Below, piece by piece: positions 17,662 through 26,587 of a stretch of 64,000 nucleotides of DNA. The translations under genes and the position numbers were made by a program. The number at the start of each line of letters is the position of its first letter. Position 1 is the stretch's first letter. The DNA lies in the NCBI RefSeq assembly GCF_014205845.1, contig NZ_JACHCR010000008.1, forward strand, positions 62,001-126,000, written 5' to 3'. The stretch is from Mucilaginibacter cryoferens. GTDB taxonomy: Bacteria; Bacteroidota; Bacteroidia; Sphingobacteriales; Sphingobacteriaceae. The notes under the pieces were generated by a model that was given only the letters and a program-made list of their open reading frames with translations, was not told the DNA's origin and made no database searches.

Positions 17662-19821
17662 ATGAAGTGTGTATTGGCCTTTGTTGGCACGTTTTTGTTG
17701 TTGGGTAATGTATCGGCACAAAACAAAAAAGAAATAGCTATTGAGGCTAAAATAAACAGCGTTGTTAAAAAAATGACACTGGAAGAAAAGATAGCCATGC
17801 TGCATGGCAATGCGTTGTTTTCATCAGAAGGAGTGAAACGTTTGGGCATACCCGAACTAACCAGCGATGACGGCCCCCTGGGCGTACGTGAAGAGATCAA
17901 GCGCTTTGATTGGAACTCGGCCAACTGGACAACAGACTCGGCCACTTTTTTGCCAAACGGATCGGCCATTGCGGCCACCTGGAACCCCGATATGGCTAAT
18001 AAATATGGTGTTGTATTGGGGCAGGAATCTAATGCCCGTAAAAAAACGGTGATACTTTCGCCGGCGTTTAATATTTGCCGGATGCCGCTTAACGGGCGTA
18101 CCTATGAGTACTATTCAGAAGATCCGTATTTGAATGCACAGCTGGCTATTCAATCTGTAAAAGGTATTCAAAGCCAGCATGTGGCTGCCTGCGTTAAACA
18201 CTTTGCGGCCAATAACCAGGAGGTTGACAGGGGCGTAATAAACACTATTGTTGATGAACGCACCCTGCGCGAAATTTATTTGCCCGCTTTTAAGGCATCC
18301 ATACAAGAGGGTAATGCCTATACCATTATGTCGGCCTATAACAAAGTAAACGGCTACTGGTGTTCTGAAAACGATTACCTGCTCAATAAAATACTAAAGG
18401 GCGAGTGGGGCTTTAAAGGAGCTGTAATATCAGACTGGGGCGGCACACATCATACTATCGAAGCTGCAAACAATGGCCTTGATATTGAAATGGGCTCAAG
18501 CGGGCCGTACGACCAATGGTATTTTGCCAAACCTTTGCTGGCCGCTGTTAAAGCAGGTAAAGTATCCGAAAAAACTATTAACGAAAAAGTACATCGCATT
18601 TTATGGGTAATGTACCATACTTCACTAAGTGAAAACCATCCAGAAGGTTCTATAGCTACTCCTGCGCATAGTAAAGCTGCTTATGATATCGCTTCAGAAT
18701 CTATCGTGCTGTTAAAAAATGACGCGGGTTTGCTTCCTATAAAAGAAAGGCAGGTTAAAAGCATTGCCGTTATTGGCGATAATGCCACCCGTACCTTTGC
18801 TTCTGGCGGTTACGGTGCAGGTGTAAAAGCTAAATACGAGGTTACTGCCCTGGCAGGTATAAAAGCCAAGTTTGGCCAAACCGCCGATATTAAATTTGCG
18901 CAGGGTTATAAAGCTAACTATTTAGCGGGTAACAGCGATGAAAAAAATGCCGGTTATGACAAGCCCAACCAGGCATTAATTGACGAGGCCGCCGCGCTTG
19001 CCAAAACTACCGATGTAGCTATTTTGTGCATAGGATCTAATCGGGAGTACGAAAGCGAAGCCCACGATCGTAAAACGCTCGAATTGCCTTTTGGCGAGCA
19101 GGCTTTGGTAAATGCTGTTACCGCTGCCAACCCAAACACTATTATTGTGATAATGGCTGGTGCCCCTTATGATTTAAATGAGATCAAAAAATCGGCCCAT
19201 ACGGTTGTATGGTCGTGGTTTAATGGAACCGAAGCTGGTAACGCATTGGCCGATGTATTGGCCGGGGTAATTAACCCATCGGGCAAGCTGCCTTTTACCT
19301 TCCCGGTATCTTTACATGATTCGCCTGCGTTTGCTTTAAACACTTATCCCGGTGAGAACCTTACCACCGAATATAAAGAGGGTATACTGGTAGGCTATCG
19401 CTGGTACGATACCAAAAAAATAGATCCCTTGTATTGCTTTGGTTATGGTTTATCGTACACAAATTTTGCCTATTCGGGTTTATCAACCGATAAAAAAAGC
19501 TACAAACGCGGCGATAAAATTGCCGTAGCTGTAAACGTAAAAAATACCGGCGCTGTAGCAGGTAAAGAAACCATACAGCTATACATAAGCAAAGTAAACT
19601 CTGTTGTATTGAAACCCGAGAAGGAGTTAAAAGGCTTTAAAAAAGTAATGATAGCCGCTGCATCAGTTGCTAAAGTTGCCTTGAACATTAATGTGAACGA
19701 CCTGGCTTACTATGAGGTAAAAACCAGTAAATGGGTTGTTGAACCCGGCGAATATAAATTATTAGCTGCCTCATCTTCAAAAGATATAAGGCAGGTTGCA
19801 AGCTTTAAGGTTGTTAATTAA
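17662..19821 (+). CDS. Secreted GH3 beta-glucosidase
   Basis: The 719-residue protein begins with a signal peptide (CVLAFVGTFLLLGNVSAQ, cleaved near residue 20). The GH3 N-terminal barrel carries LTSDDGPLGVRE, VAACVKHFAANNQEVDRG and the nucleophile D258 in KGAVISDWGGTHH. The second alpha/beta domain (about 350-580) holds the acid/base region around SNREYESEAHDRKTLELP. A fibronectin III-like C-terminal domain follows (NVKNTGAVAGKETIQLY...). It releases terminal sugars from beta-glucosides or related oligosaccharides in the periplasm. A strong terminator follows, so the GH99-like gene downstream is a separate unit. Confidence 0.95.
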   Translation: MKCVLAFVGTFLLLGNVSAQNKKEIAIEAKINSVVKKMTLEEKIAMLHGNALFSSEGVKRLGIPELTSDDGPLGVREEIKRFDWNSANWTTDSATFLPNGSAIAATWNPDMANKYGVVLGQESNARKKTVILSPAFNICRMPLNGRTYEYYSEDPYLNAQLAIQSVKGIQSQHVAACVKHFAANNQEVDRGVINTIVDERTLREIYLPAFKASIQEGNAYTIMSAYNKVNGYWCSENDYLLNKILKGEWGFKGAVISDWGGTHHTIEAANNGLDIEMGSSGPYDQWYFAKPLLAAVKAGKVSEKTINEKVHRILWVMYHTSLSENHPEGSIATPAHSKAAYDIASESIVLLKNDAGLLPIKERQVKSIAVIGDNATRTFASGGYGAGVKAKYEVTALAGIKAKFGQTADIKFAQGYKANYLAGNSDEKNAGYDKPNQALIDEAAALAKTTDVAILCIGSNREYESEAHDRKTLELPFGEQALVNAVTAANPNTIIVIMAGAPYDLNEIKKSAHTVVWSWFNGTEAGNALADVLAGVINPSGKLPFTFPVSLHDSPAFALNTYPGENLTTEYKEGILVGYRWYDTKKIDPLYCFGYGLSYTNFAYSGLSTDKKSYKRGDKIAVAVNVKNTGAVAGKETIQLYISKVNSVVLKPEKELKGFKKVMIAAASVAKVALNINVNDLAYYEVKTSKWVVEPGEYKLLAASSSKDIRQVASFKVVN

Positions 19822-19850
19822 CCCGTTTGTTTGCAAATTAAAATAACTTC

Positions 19851-19904
19851 ATTTTCTTTTTGAATTACACCGCTCCCGTTGAGCGGTGTAATTCAAAAGA
19901 AAAT
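19851..19904 (+). terminator. Long hairpin terminator after the GH3 gene
   Basis: The arms ATTTTCTTTT(T)GAATTACACCGCTC and GAGCGGTGTAATTCAAAAGAAAAT are complementary over 24 pairs with one bulge and a 5-base loop. It lies 30 bases after the stop. Confidence 0.8.
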
Positions 19905-19963
19905 ATTATTGGAGACAATCTTCTCTCTCCGAATCTTTTCCCTCAAAAAAAGATGTTTTTAAT

Positions 19964-20025
19964 GTAGGGGCGCATAATTGCGTCTCCAACCTTACATGTG
20001 ATTAGACGCAATTATGCATCTGTAC
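19964..20025. repeat. Inverted repeat with GCATAATTGCGTC arms
   Basis: GTAGGGGCGCATAATTGCGTC (19964-19984) is repeated inverted at 20005-20025 with three or four differences; each arm is itself partly palindromic (GACGCAATTATGC). It resembles a dispersed intergenic repeat of related soil Bacteroidota (recollection only). It lies in the 534-base gap between the two glycosidase genes. Confidence 0.55.
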
Positions 20026-20355
20026 AGTGGGAATGCTTGTTCCTGTCGCCGCCATTTACCGAAAGGTAGTTTCTTCCTAAAGTATCCCATCATAATACAC
20101 CGCAATAAGTAATGGTAAAATAATATATAATTAACCTTTATGATAATGATTAAGGCTTTATTAATTATTTATTAATCGCCATCTCCTTTATTTACTGCTG
20201 TAACCAATTATATCCGGCGCCGGCCCAAGGTTGCCAGGTATTATAAACCAAACACTATTTGTTATGAAAAATCGCGTTTTTAGGCCGCCATAGGTTTGCT
20301 ATGCCCTTTTTTTTTAATCTAATCAATCAACATAAAACCATCTAAAATTATCAAT
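20026..20355. other. Intergenic region upstream of the GH99-like gene
   Basis: About 330 AT-rich bases. I see no gene, tRNA or clear terminator. It presumably holds the promoter of the lipoprotein gene at 20356, but no convincing TAnnTTTG box was found. Confidence 0.4.
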
Positions 20356-22023
20356 ATGAAAAAGCTATATGCAATCACTTGTATACTTATAATGACTATA
20401 ATAAGCGCCTGCCAAAAAAAGGAGATCATGAATACCTCTTTAAGCACCGCTGGTAATTTATTAAAATTAAAAACAGCGGCATCAGCAACCGGCGATGTTG
20501 TGGGCAAAGTAACCGTGGGTTACCAGAGCTGGTTTGCCGCCATTGGCGATGGTTCGCCTATTAATGCCTGGTGGCATTGGGCGCCAAATTCGGGGCAGGC
20601 GCCGTCTACAGGCAACATCGGCATAAAATCGTGGCCCGATGTACGCGAATATACCACCACTTATCAAACCGGTTTTGCCAATTTAAATAATGGCCAAACG
20701 GCTAATTTGTTCTCGTCATTTACAGATCAAACGGTTAATACACAGTTTTTGTGGATGCAGCAAAACGGTATTGATTGCGCTGCCCTGCAACGCTTTAACC
20801 CAACAGGTGGCGAAGGACCGGTACGCGATGCCATAACCGCCAAAGTAAAAACTGCGGCCGAAACCTACAGCCGCAAATTTTACATTATGTATGATGTAAC
20901 CGGGTGGACAAACATGCAAACCGAAATAAAAACCGACTGGACAAATAAAATGGCGGCCTATACCTCGTCATCGGCCTATGCAAAGCAAAATGGCAAGCCG
21001 GTGGTATGTATCTGGGGGCTGGGCTTTAATGATAGCGACCATCCCTTTTCTGCAGCTGTTTGTTTAGATGTAATTAACTGGTTTAAGAGCCAGGGCTGTT
21101 ATGTTATAGGCGGTGTACCTGCATCATGGCGTGATACCACCAGTACCGATATCAGACCGGGCTTTTTGGCAACTTATAATGCTTTAAACATGATAACGCC
21201 CTGGATGATAGGTAAAATAGGTAGCATAGCCGATGCAAACAGCTTTTATACCGCTCACCAGGCAGGCGATCAAACCTATTGTAACGCTAACGGGATAGAT
21301 TACCAGCCCTGTGTATTACCCGGCGATTTGCAATTACGCCAGCGTGCCCATGGCGATTTAATGTGGACGCAGTTTTATAACCTCATTAAAGGTGGTGCGC
21401 AAGGGCTTTATATCTCTATGTTTGATGAGTATAACGAGGGTAACCAGATTGCCAAAACAACCGAGAACTCATCTTTTGTTCCGGCGGGATCAAACTTTTT
21501 ATCATTAGATGAGGATGGTACCGCCTGCTCATCTGATTACTACCTGCGCTTAACCGGCGACGGCGGTAAAATGCTAAAAGGGCAGATAGGACTTACTGCC
21601 ACCCGGCCTACACAGCCGGTTGTTAGTACCAGTGGCACCGTGCCTTTTGGGCAAACGGTTACCTTTAAAGGCTCCAGCAACAGCTTGTATGTAAGTAGTG
21701 AAAACGGTACACAAGCCATGAATTGTAACCGCACAACTGCTGGTGGCTGGGAGCAGTTTACGGTTGTAAATGCGGGTGGGGGCAAAGTGGCACTGCAAAG
21801 TCAGGGCAAATATGTATCATCAGAAAATGGAACGCAGGCTATTACCTGTAACCGTACTTCTGTTGGTCCGTGGGAGCAATTTGATTGGGTGAGTAATACC
21901 GACGGTACAATTTCGCTGAGAGGCAATAACGGTAAATACATATCATCGGAAAATGGCACCCAGGTCATGACCTGTAATCGCACAACCATAGGCGGCTGGG
22001 AATCTTTTAAAGTGAACCAATAA
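20356..22023 (+). CDS. GH99-like/GH71-like lipoprotein glycosidase with fascin-like C-terminal repeats
   Basis: The 555-residue protein has a lipoprotein signal (lipobox ISAC, Cys19), so it is probably anchored in the outer membrane. Residues 45-400 match the GH71/GH99-like barrel family often labelled xylosidase/arabinosidase: VGYQSWFAAIGDGSPINAWW near the start, FLWMQQNGIDCAALQRF, KFYIMYDVTGW, and YISMFDEYNEGNQIAK with candidate acidic residues. The last 130 residues hold three tandem repeats of 'YVSSENGTQAMTCNRTTxGxWEQF', a fascin-like or actin-cross-linker-like beta-trefoil expected to bind carbohydrate. Substrate unknown; an alpha-mannan or xylan side chain is possible. It lies downstream of the GH3 gene in the same orientation but is transcribed separately. 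Confidence 0.8.
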   Translation: MKKLYAITCILIMTIISACQKKEIMNTSLSTAGNLLKLKTAASATGDVVGKVTVGYQSWFAAIGDGSPINAWWHWAPNSGQAPSTGNIGIKSWPDVREYTTTYQTGFANLNNGQTANLFSSFTDQTVNTQFLWMQQNGIDCAALQRFNPTGGEGPVRDAITAKVKTAAETYSRKFYIMYDVTGWTNMQTEIKTDWTNKMAAYTSSSAYAKQNGKPVVCIWGLGFNDSDHPFSAAVCLDVINWFKSQGCYVIGGVPASWRDTTSTDIRPGFLATYNALNMITPWMIGKIGSIADANSFYTAHQAGDQTYCNANGIDYQPCVLPGDLQLRQRAHGDLMWTQFYNLIKGGAQGLYISMFDEYNEGNQIAKTTENSSFVPAGSNFLSLDEDGTACSSDYYLRLTGDGGKMLKGQIGLTATRPTQPVVSTSGTVPFGQTVTFKGSSNSLYVSSENGTQAMNCNRTTAGGWEQFTVVNAGGGKVALQSQGKYVSSENGTQAITCNRTSVGPWEQFDWVSNTDGTISLRGNNGKYISSENGTQVMTCNRTTIGGWESFKVNQ

Positions 22024-22030
22024 AAACTAC

Positions 22031-22066
22031 AAATCCGCCGGGTATAGTTCCTATCCCGGCGGGTTT
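22031..22066 (+). terminator. Terminator after the GH99-like gene
   Basis: An imperfect stem around CCGCCGGG/CCCGGCGG is followed by TTTATTTTTG; it starts 8 bases after the stop. Confidence 0.8.
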
Positions 22067-22105
22067 ATTTTTGTTGCATCTATAATTTAAAAGTGTTTCT
22101 TCATT

Positions 22106-22152
22106 TGGGTATCAGAAATCTATAACCCCAAAATCTGCACATCTGATATCTA
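22106..22152 (-). repeat. Word-repeat element overlapping a stop codon
   Basis: Read on the minus strand, the TAG stop of the following gene opens TAGATATCAGATGTGCAGAT. This is nearly identical to TAGATATGAGATGTGAGATT, read on the minus strand just before the start at 24310. The two copies differ by one substitution and one inserted base. Confidence 0.55.
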
Positions 22153-23037
22153 AAACCTATCCTTCATCCCCAGCAAGCCCCATATACCACCACTGTGAAT
22201 GGCCAGTATTTTGCTGCCGGGTTTAAAGTAGCCTGTGCTAATAAGGTCGTATAGGCAATACATCATTTTGCCGGTATAAACAGGTTCAATAACTATCCCG
22301 GTGCCGGCAACAAACTGCTTCACGAAAGTGATCAGTTCATCAGTAGCTTTTCCGTATCCGCCAAAATGGTAATTGGTGTGTAAGTTGTATTCGGCGGGGG
22401 CGGTTAAAAAGCGGTCTATCTCGTTCTTTATAAAACTTCCATTTTTAAAAACAGGTACGGCGTTAAATTTTGTTTTAAGCTGATGATGGGTTAAGCCGTT
22501 GATGATGCCCGCTGCGGTTGTTCCGGTGCCACAGGCGCAAAAAATATGATCGTAGGTATCGGTAAGTTCATCTATTAATTCGCTGCATCCCAGGGCGCCT
22601 TCTGCGGATGCACCACCTTCGTCTATAAAAATGGCATTCTCATCATCGCCAAAATAGTGGGCGAAAATAGCGGGTTTATCGCGATAGCTATCCCTGTCTG
22701 TAAATATCAACTGCATGCCATGCAGTTTGCATAAAAAGAGGGTGTTGTTGTCTACTTCTTCGCCGCGCACTATGCCTGTTGATTTAAAGCCGAATTTGGC
22801 AGCAGCAGCTGCCGTAGCTAACAGATGGTTGGAGTATGCACCTCCAAAAGTTACCAGGTGGTTTTTATGCTGATGCTGTGCGTTTTTAAGCAGGTATTTA
22901 AGTTTTCGCCATTTATTGCCCGATATCATGGGGTGAATAAGGTCGTCGCGTTTCAGGTAAACTTTTACGCCATGGGTATCAAATAAAGGGTTTGTAATTT
23001 GATGTACCGGACTAAAAATTTCGAGCTCAATGTTCAT
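22150..23037 (-). CDS. PLP-dependent ACC deaminase/D-cysteine desulfhydrase family protein
   Basis: The 295-residue protein is a fold-type II PLP enzyme. The PLP lysine is in MISGNKWRKLKYLL (about residue 42), TFGGAYSNHLLATAAAAAKFG follows, and the glycine-rich phosphate loop is CGTGTTAAGI. Near relatives are 1-aminocyclopropane-1-carboxylate deaminases and D-cysteine desulfhydrases; sequence alone cannot separate these activities, and Bacteroidota members are usually labelled ACC deaminase/D-cysteine desulfhydrase. It is about 40 residues shorter than classical ACC deaminase. It is divergent from the rluD-type gene and convergent with the GH99-like gene. A role in plant association or cysteine breakdown is speculative. 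Confidence 0.88.
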   Translation of the reverse strand: MNIELEIFSPVHQITNPLFDTHGVKVYLKRDDLIHPMISGNKWRKLKYLLKNAQHQHKNHLVTFGGAYSNHLLATAAAAAKFGFKSTGIVRGEEVDNNTLFLCKLHGMQLIFTDRDSYRDKPAIFAHYFGDDENAIFIDEGGASAEGALGCSELIDELTDTYDHIFCACGTGTTAAGIINGLTHHQLKTKFNAVPVFKNGSFIKNEIDRFLTAPAEYNLHTNYHFGGYGKATDELITFVKQFVAGTGIVIEPVYTGKMMYCLYDLISTGYFKPGSKILAIHSGGIWGLLGMKDRF

Positions 23038-23096
23038 AAAATGACCTGCACTTAATGCTATTGCAATATTACGCTTAACCTACCACAAAAAACGAT

Positions 23097-23104
23097 TACT
23101 TTTG
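23097..23104 (+). promoter_or_regulatory. TAnnTTTG -7 box of the rluD-type gene
   Basis: TACTTTTG ends 7 bases before the ATG at 23112, which would put transcription start at or beside the start codon. No -33 TTTG at the usual spacing was found. Confidence 0.5.
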
Positions 23105-23111
23105 CGCCCAA

Positions 23112-24152
23112 ATGGCATACGAACCCGAGCTGATAGAGCAGGAAGAACAGGATTTATTTGAACACTTACGTATTGTGGTTGATAAAGGTCAATCCCTGCT
23201 GCGTATTGATAAGTTTTTGATGCACAGGGTAGAAAATGCCTCGCGCAACCGCATCCAAAACGCTATTGAGCTAGGTAACGTATTGGTAAACGATAAGCCC
23301 ATTAAAAGCAGCTACCGTGTAAAACCGCTTGATGTGATATCGGTAGTATTGCCGCACCCGCCCCGCGATACCGAAGTTTACCCCGAAAATTTGCCTATCA
23401 ATGTTGTTTATGAGGATGACGATGTGCTGGTGGTTGATAAGGCAGCCGGTATGGTAGTGCACCCCGGTTATAATAATTATACAGGTACATTGGTGAATGC
23501 CCTGGTTTATCACTTTCAGCAATTGCCTACCTTGCCGGGCAACGATGGACGGCCTGGGTTGGTACACCGCATAGATAAAGATACATCGGGATTGTTGCTT
23601 ATCAGCAAAAACGAGCGATCTATGAGTTGGCTGGCTAAACAGTTTTTTGATCATACCATTACCCGTAAATATATGGCCCTGGTTTGGGGCGATTTGCCCG
23701 AAGATGGCACCGTAACCGGCTACATCGGTCGTAGTATTGCCGATAGGCGGGTGATGTCTATTTACGATGACCCGGAGAAAGGCAAATGGTCTGTAACCCA
23801 TTATAAGGTATTAGAGCGTATGGGCTATGTTACACTGATAGAATGCCAGCTGGAAACAGGCCGTACCCACCAGATAAGGGCGCACATGCGCCACATTGGG
23901 CACCCCTTGTTTAGTGATGCTACCTATGGCGGCGATAAAATTTTAAAAGGAACGGTATTTAGCAAATACAAGCAGTTTGTAGAGAATTGCTTTGAGCTGA
24001 TGCCACGCCAGGCCCTGCATGCGCAAACGCTGGGATTTTTACACCCCACCCAGAAAAAGCAAGTGTTGTTTGAATCGCCGCTGCCGCCCGATTTTGAAAG
24101 CGCATTGCTAAAATGGCGTAGATATACTACAGATGTGAGAGACGAGATTTGA
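23112..24152 (+). CDS. RluA/RluD-family 23S rRNA pseudouridine synthase
   Basis: The 346-residue protein has an N-terminal S4 RNA-binding domain (residues 22-80: LRIDKFLMHRVENASRNRIQ, then VNDKPIKSSYRV). The catalytic domain follows, with the aspartate in VHRIDKDTSGLLLISKN (about residue 157). The C-terminal RTHQIRAHMRHIGHPLFSDATYGG and the ARQALHAQTLGF-like block PRQALHAQTLGFLHP match RluD (positions 1911, 1915 and 1917 of E. coli 23S rRNA). The gene ends inside a word-repeat element that contributes its TGA stop codon. Confidence 0.93.
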   Translation: MAYEPELIEQEEQDLFEHLRIVVDKGQSLLRIDKFLMHRVENASRNRIQNAIELGNVLVNDKPIKSSYRVKPLDVISVVLPHPPRDTEVYPENLPINVVYEDDDVLVVDKAAGMVVHPGYNNYTGTLVNALVYHFQQLPTLPGNDGRPGLVHRIDKDTSGLLLISKNERSMSWLAKQFFDHTITRKYMALVWGDLPEDGTVTGYIGRSIADRRVMSIYDDPEKGKWSVTHYKVLERMGYVTLIECQLETGRTHQIRAHMRHIGHPLFSDATYGGDKILKGTVFSKYKQFVENCFELMPRQALHAQTLGFLHPTQKKQVLFESPLPPDFESALLKWRRYTTDVRDEI

Positions 24153-24309
24153 GATATGAGAAAAGGCAAGAGTTAACTTAAACTAAATATGCTCCAATTA
24201 ACATCTCATATCTCAAATATGCTACATAAAACGTTAGATAAGAAAGGCGATAAATAAAAAATGAAATTAACCTGGTCTCACATCTCAAATCTCACATCTC
24301 ATATCTAAA
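24144..24309. repeat. Iterated-word hairpin between rluD and pabC
   Basis: ATTTGAGATATGAGA (24147-24161), which contains the rluD stop, pairs perfectly with 24204-24218. A third tract at 24276-24305 iterates CATCTCAAATCTCACATCTC. Words are variants of GAGATTTGAGATATGAGA. The element runs from the stop of one gene to within a few bases of the next ATG at 24310. Confidence 0.75.
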
Positions 24310-25146
24310 ATGACACCATTGTTTATCAATTTTAACGGACAAATACTTCCTCAAAACACACCGCTGCTCACTGTGGCTAACCGCGCATTTAAGTACGGCG
24401 ATGGTTTGTTTGAGAGTATGCGCCTGATGAAGGGACAGCTTAAGTTTGCCGATTTGCATGCCGACAGGCTGCAGCGCGGTATGAAAGCCCTTAAAATTGA
24501 TGGCTACTCGCAAATGGATACCTGGTTTTTAAAAGAGATGGTAGAAGAGTTGGCCAAACGCAACAAAGTAAAGCACGGGCGCCTGCGTTTAACTGTTTAC
24601 CGCGATGCGGAAGGTTTGTACACCCCGTCGCAAAATAAAATGGGTTATTGCCTGGAGTTAACCGCATCTGAAGAACCACGTTATTTTTTGAACGAGAAGG
24701 GGCTCATTATGGATGTGTTTACCGAGCTGCCCAAGCCGTCCAATTACCTATCCAACATAAAAACCTGCAACTCGCTTATTTATGTGATGGCGGGTATTCA
24801 CAAAACCCAAAACAAACTGGATGATGTGTTTCTGCTGAACCAGAATGGTTTTTTGTGCGAAGCCAGCAGCTCTAATATATTTATCCACTACCAAAATCAC
24901 CTGTATACCCCGGCGTTAAGCGAGGGTTGTGTAGAAGGCGTTATGCGCCAGGTGGTAATTAAGCTTGCCCAGGATAACAACATTGGTATTACCGAAGCCC
25001 AGATAAATCCCGATATTCTTTACGAAGCCGACGAGGTATTTTTAACCAACGCCACCCGCGGCATACAAACTGTAATGGGTTTTGGCGTAAGGCGCTATTT
25101 TAACCGCGTAAGTAAGGTGCTGATGGATGAGTTGAATAAGTTGTAG
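24310..25146 (+). CDS. Class IV aminotransferase, probable aminodeoxychorismate lyase (PabC)
   Basis: The 278-residue fold-type IV PLP enzyme has RAFKYGDGLFESMR near residue 27, RLRLTVYRD, the PLP lysine in NYLSNIKTCNSLIYVMA, EASSSNIFIH, and the final DEVFLTNATRGIQTV. The family includes branched-chain aminotransferase, D-amino-acid transaminase and 4-amino-4-deoxychorismate lyase. Length under 280 and the lone position favour PabC, which makes p-aminobenzoate from the PabB product; a pabB gene is present at 5023. Assignment among class IV activities is tentative. Its leader is the word-repeat element. Confidence 0.8.
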   Translation: MTPLFINFNGQILPQNTPLLTVANRAFKYGDGLFESMRLMKGQLKFADLHADRLQRGMKALKIDGYSQMDTWFLKEMVEELAKRNKVKHGRLRLTVYRDAEGLYTPSQNKMGYCLELTASEEPRYFLNEKGLIMDVFTELPKPSNYLSNIKTCNSLIYVMAGIHKTQNKLDDVFLLNQNGFLCEASSSNIFIHYQNHLYTPALSEGCVEGVMRQVVIKLAQDNNIGITEAQINPDILYEADEVFLTNATRGIQTVMGFGVRRYFNRVSKVLMDELNKL

Positions 25147-25243
25147 CAGAATACCTGTGATCAATCTCTAAAGTCGTGAAAAAGCACTATCGTAGCTTGT
25201 CGGTATAATGAAAAGATAGTTGATCCGGTAAATTAAATTGAGG

Positions 25244-25651
25244 TTACAATTGCTCTTCGTAGATAAAAACGCGATGGGTTTTACGGTCTTCAATAATCCA
25301 ACTATCGTTGCCGGTCTTTGATTTCCATTTGTTAGCATCATGGGGTACCATAAACCATACGGGTGCATCGGTAGGAACTGATAAATTATCGCTTGTTTTA
25401 ATTAGTTGATTTTGTTTAATGAACTTCGTTGTCCAAAGCTGGCTTGGCGCCAATTCTAAATAAGCAATATATTCCCTGGTAAAATGAGAGGACTGCCAAT
25501 ATTTTCCGTGAATGGCAAGCACTTCCTTGCCGGGCTTTTCACCCAACCAAAGCGTGTAAGATTCTTCGGCATCGTTGGATCTCTTCTCCCAACAACCGCT
25601 TAAAATGATGCAGCATACCGTAGATAATAAGAAAATAGGCCCAGGCTTCAT
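25244..25651 (-). CDS. Small uncharacterised lipoprotein
   Basis: The 135-residue protein has a lipoprotein signal: a hydrophobic run (IFLLSTVCCIILSGC) with lipobox LSGC, Cys20. The mature part has aromatic-rich strands (SYTLWLGEKPGKEVLAIHGKYW; APVWFMVPHDANKWKS) and ends with RVFIYEEQL. I do not recognise a family. It would be anchored in the outer or inner membrane facing the periplasm. It follows the DUF3050 gene on the same strand with about 33 bases between, so the two may be cotranscribed. Confidence 0.7.
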   Translation of the reverse strand: MKPGPIFLLSTVCCIILSGCWEKRSNDAEESYTLWLGEKPGKEVLAIHGKYWQSSHFTREYIAYLELAPSQLWTTKFIKQNQLIKTSDNLSVPTDAPVWFMVPHDANKWKSKTGNDSWIIEDRKTHRVFIYEEQL

Positions 25652-25684
25652 TGGATAATATTGATGTTGAAGCCAAATATAAGG

Positions 25685-26482
25685 TTATTCCTCTATAGCC
25701 ACACCAGTTTTAATAGCTGCCAAAATACCGTCCCAAAGCGATATGCGCGCCTGTAGGGCCTCTTTAACTGCAATGGTGGCATCGCTCCATTTGCTGTCGT
25801 CATTGCCACAAAGTTCGGCAGTCATTTCGTAAGCCAGGTTAGAGTGATGGTCGCCGTCAACTTCAATATGGCGTTCCAGGTAATAAAGCAGTATATCAAC
25901 CTTACCTGGCAATTGTTTGTTGATCTCTTTTACAATGCTCACAAACATATCGGGGATCAAATCTTCGCGCCCAAACGTAAATACTGCGGCTTGCACATGG
26001 TTTTTATTGGTGCCGATAACATCAAAGGTATGCAGCATAAAATTGCGTGCAGCCAATGGGATATCAGCAATAATCAAAGCTTCATCAATATGTTTACCAA
26101 AGTTTAGCTCATGAAACAAATTATTGATAGCAATTGCCTGGCTGCCGGCCTGTTGCATAGCGCGCAGATAAAGTTCAAAATGACTGGTGCGATTGCCCTG
26201 CTCATCAATGTCACTTTCTTCGCCGGTTACAATTTCGTTGATGAGGTAGCGGGTATTGGCATTACCGGTTGGCATCCAGGGAGTAACCGTACAGGTAAGT
26301 TTTTGTTGTAACGATTTTAACAGCGACATAAAATCCCAAACTGCAAACACATGATGATCCATAAAAACGGTAAGTTCATCAAGCGAGTTAATGTTTTTAT
26401 AAAGCTCGTGCTTAATCAGTTGCTCACGTAACGGTTGAATCTGGTTTTTTAAAGTAGCTATGCGGTCGCTGTAATTTGCCAT
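25685..26482 (-). CDS. DUF3050 family protein (haem oxygenase-like helical fold)
   Basis: The 265-residue protein matches the DUF3050 family: [18 protein letters not shown] near the start, [20 protein letters not shown], then [23 protein letters not shown], and [20 protein letters not shown]. The C-terminal [17 protein letters not shown] carries conserved histidines and acids. Members have been grouped with the haem-oxygenase-like superfamily of metal-dependent helical proteins; the histidine and glutamate positions here would allow a di-iron site, but activity is not established. A TACTTTTG box lies 26 bases upstream of the start. Confidence 0.85.
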   Translation of the reverse strand: MANYSDRIATLKNQIQPLREQLIKHELYKNINSLDELTVFMDHHVFAVWDFMSLLKSLQQKLTCTVTPWMPTGNANTRYLINEIVTGEESDIDEQGNRTSHFELYLRAMQQAGSQAIAINNLFHELNFGKHIDEALIIADIPLAARNFMLHTFDVIGTNKNHVQAAVFTFGREDLIPDMFVSIVKEINKQLPGKVDILLYYLERHIEVDGDHHSNLAYEMTAELCGNDDSKWSDATIAVKEALQARISLWDGILAAIKTGVAIEE

Positions 26483-26508
26483 TGAGTATCGAAAAAATAT
26501 TGAAACGG

Positions 26509-26516
26509 CAAAAGTA
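26509..26516 (-). promoter_or_regulatory. TAnnTTTG -7 box of the DUF3050 gene
   Basis: TACTTTTG on the minus strand, 26 bases before the ATG, matches the consensus. Confidence 0.5.
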
Positions 26517-26587
26517 AATAATACAGCTGTTAAAAAGCGTTAAGTTGTAATTTTTGACTTTGGGTTGATAAGCGCCCTTTTATTTAA

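Noticed and set aside
22150..24310. Mobile element bounded by the TAGATAT repeats
   Set aside because: The enclosed genes are ordinary housekeeping and metabolic genes with no transposase or integrase; the repeats are more likely an intergenic family.
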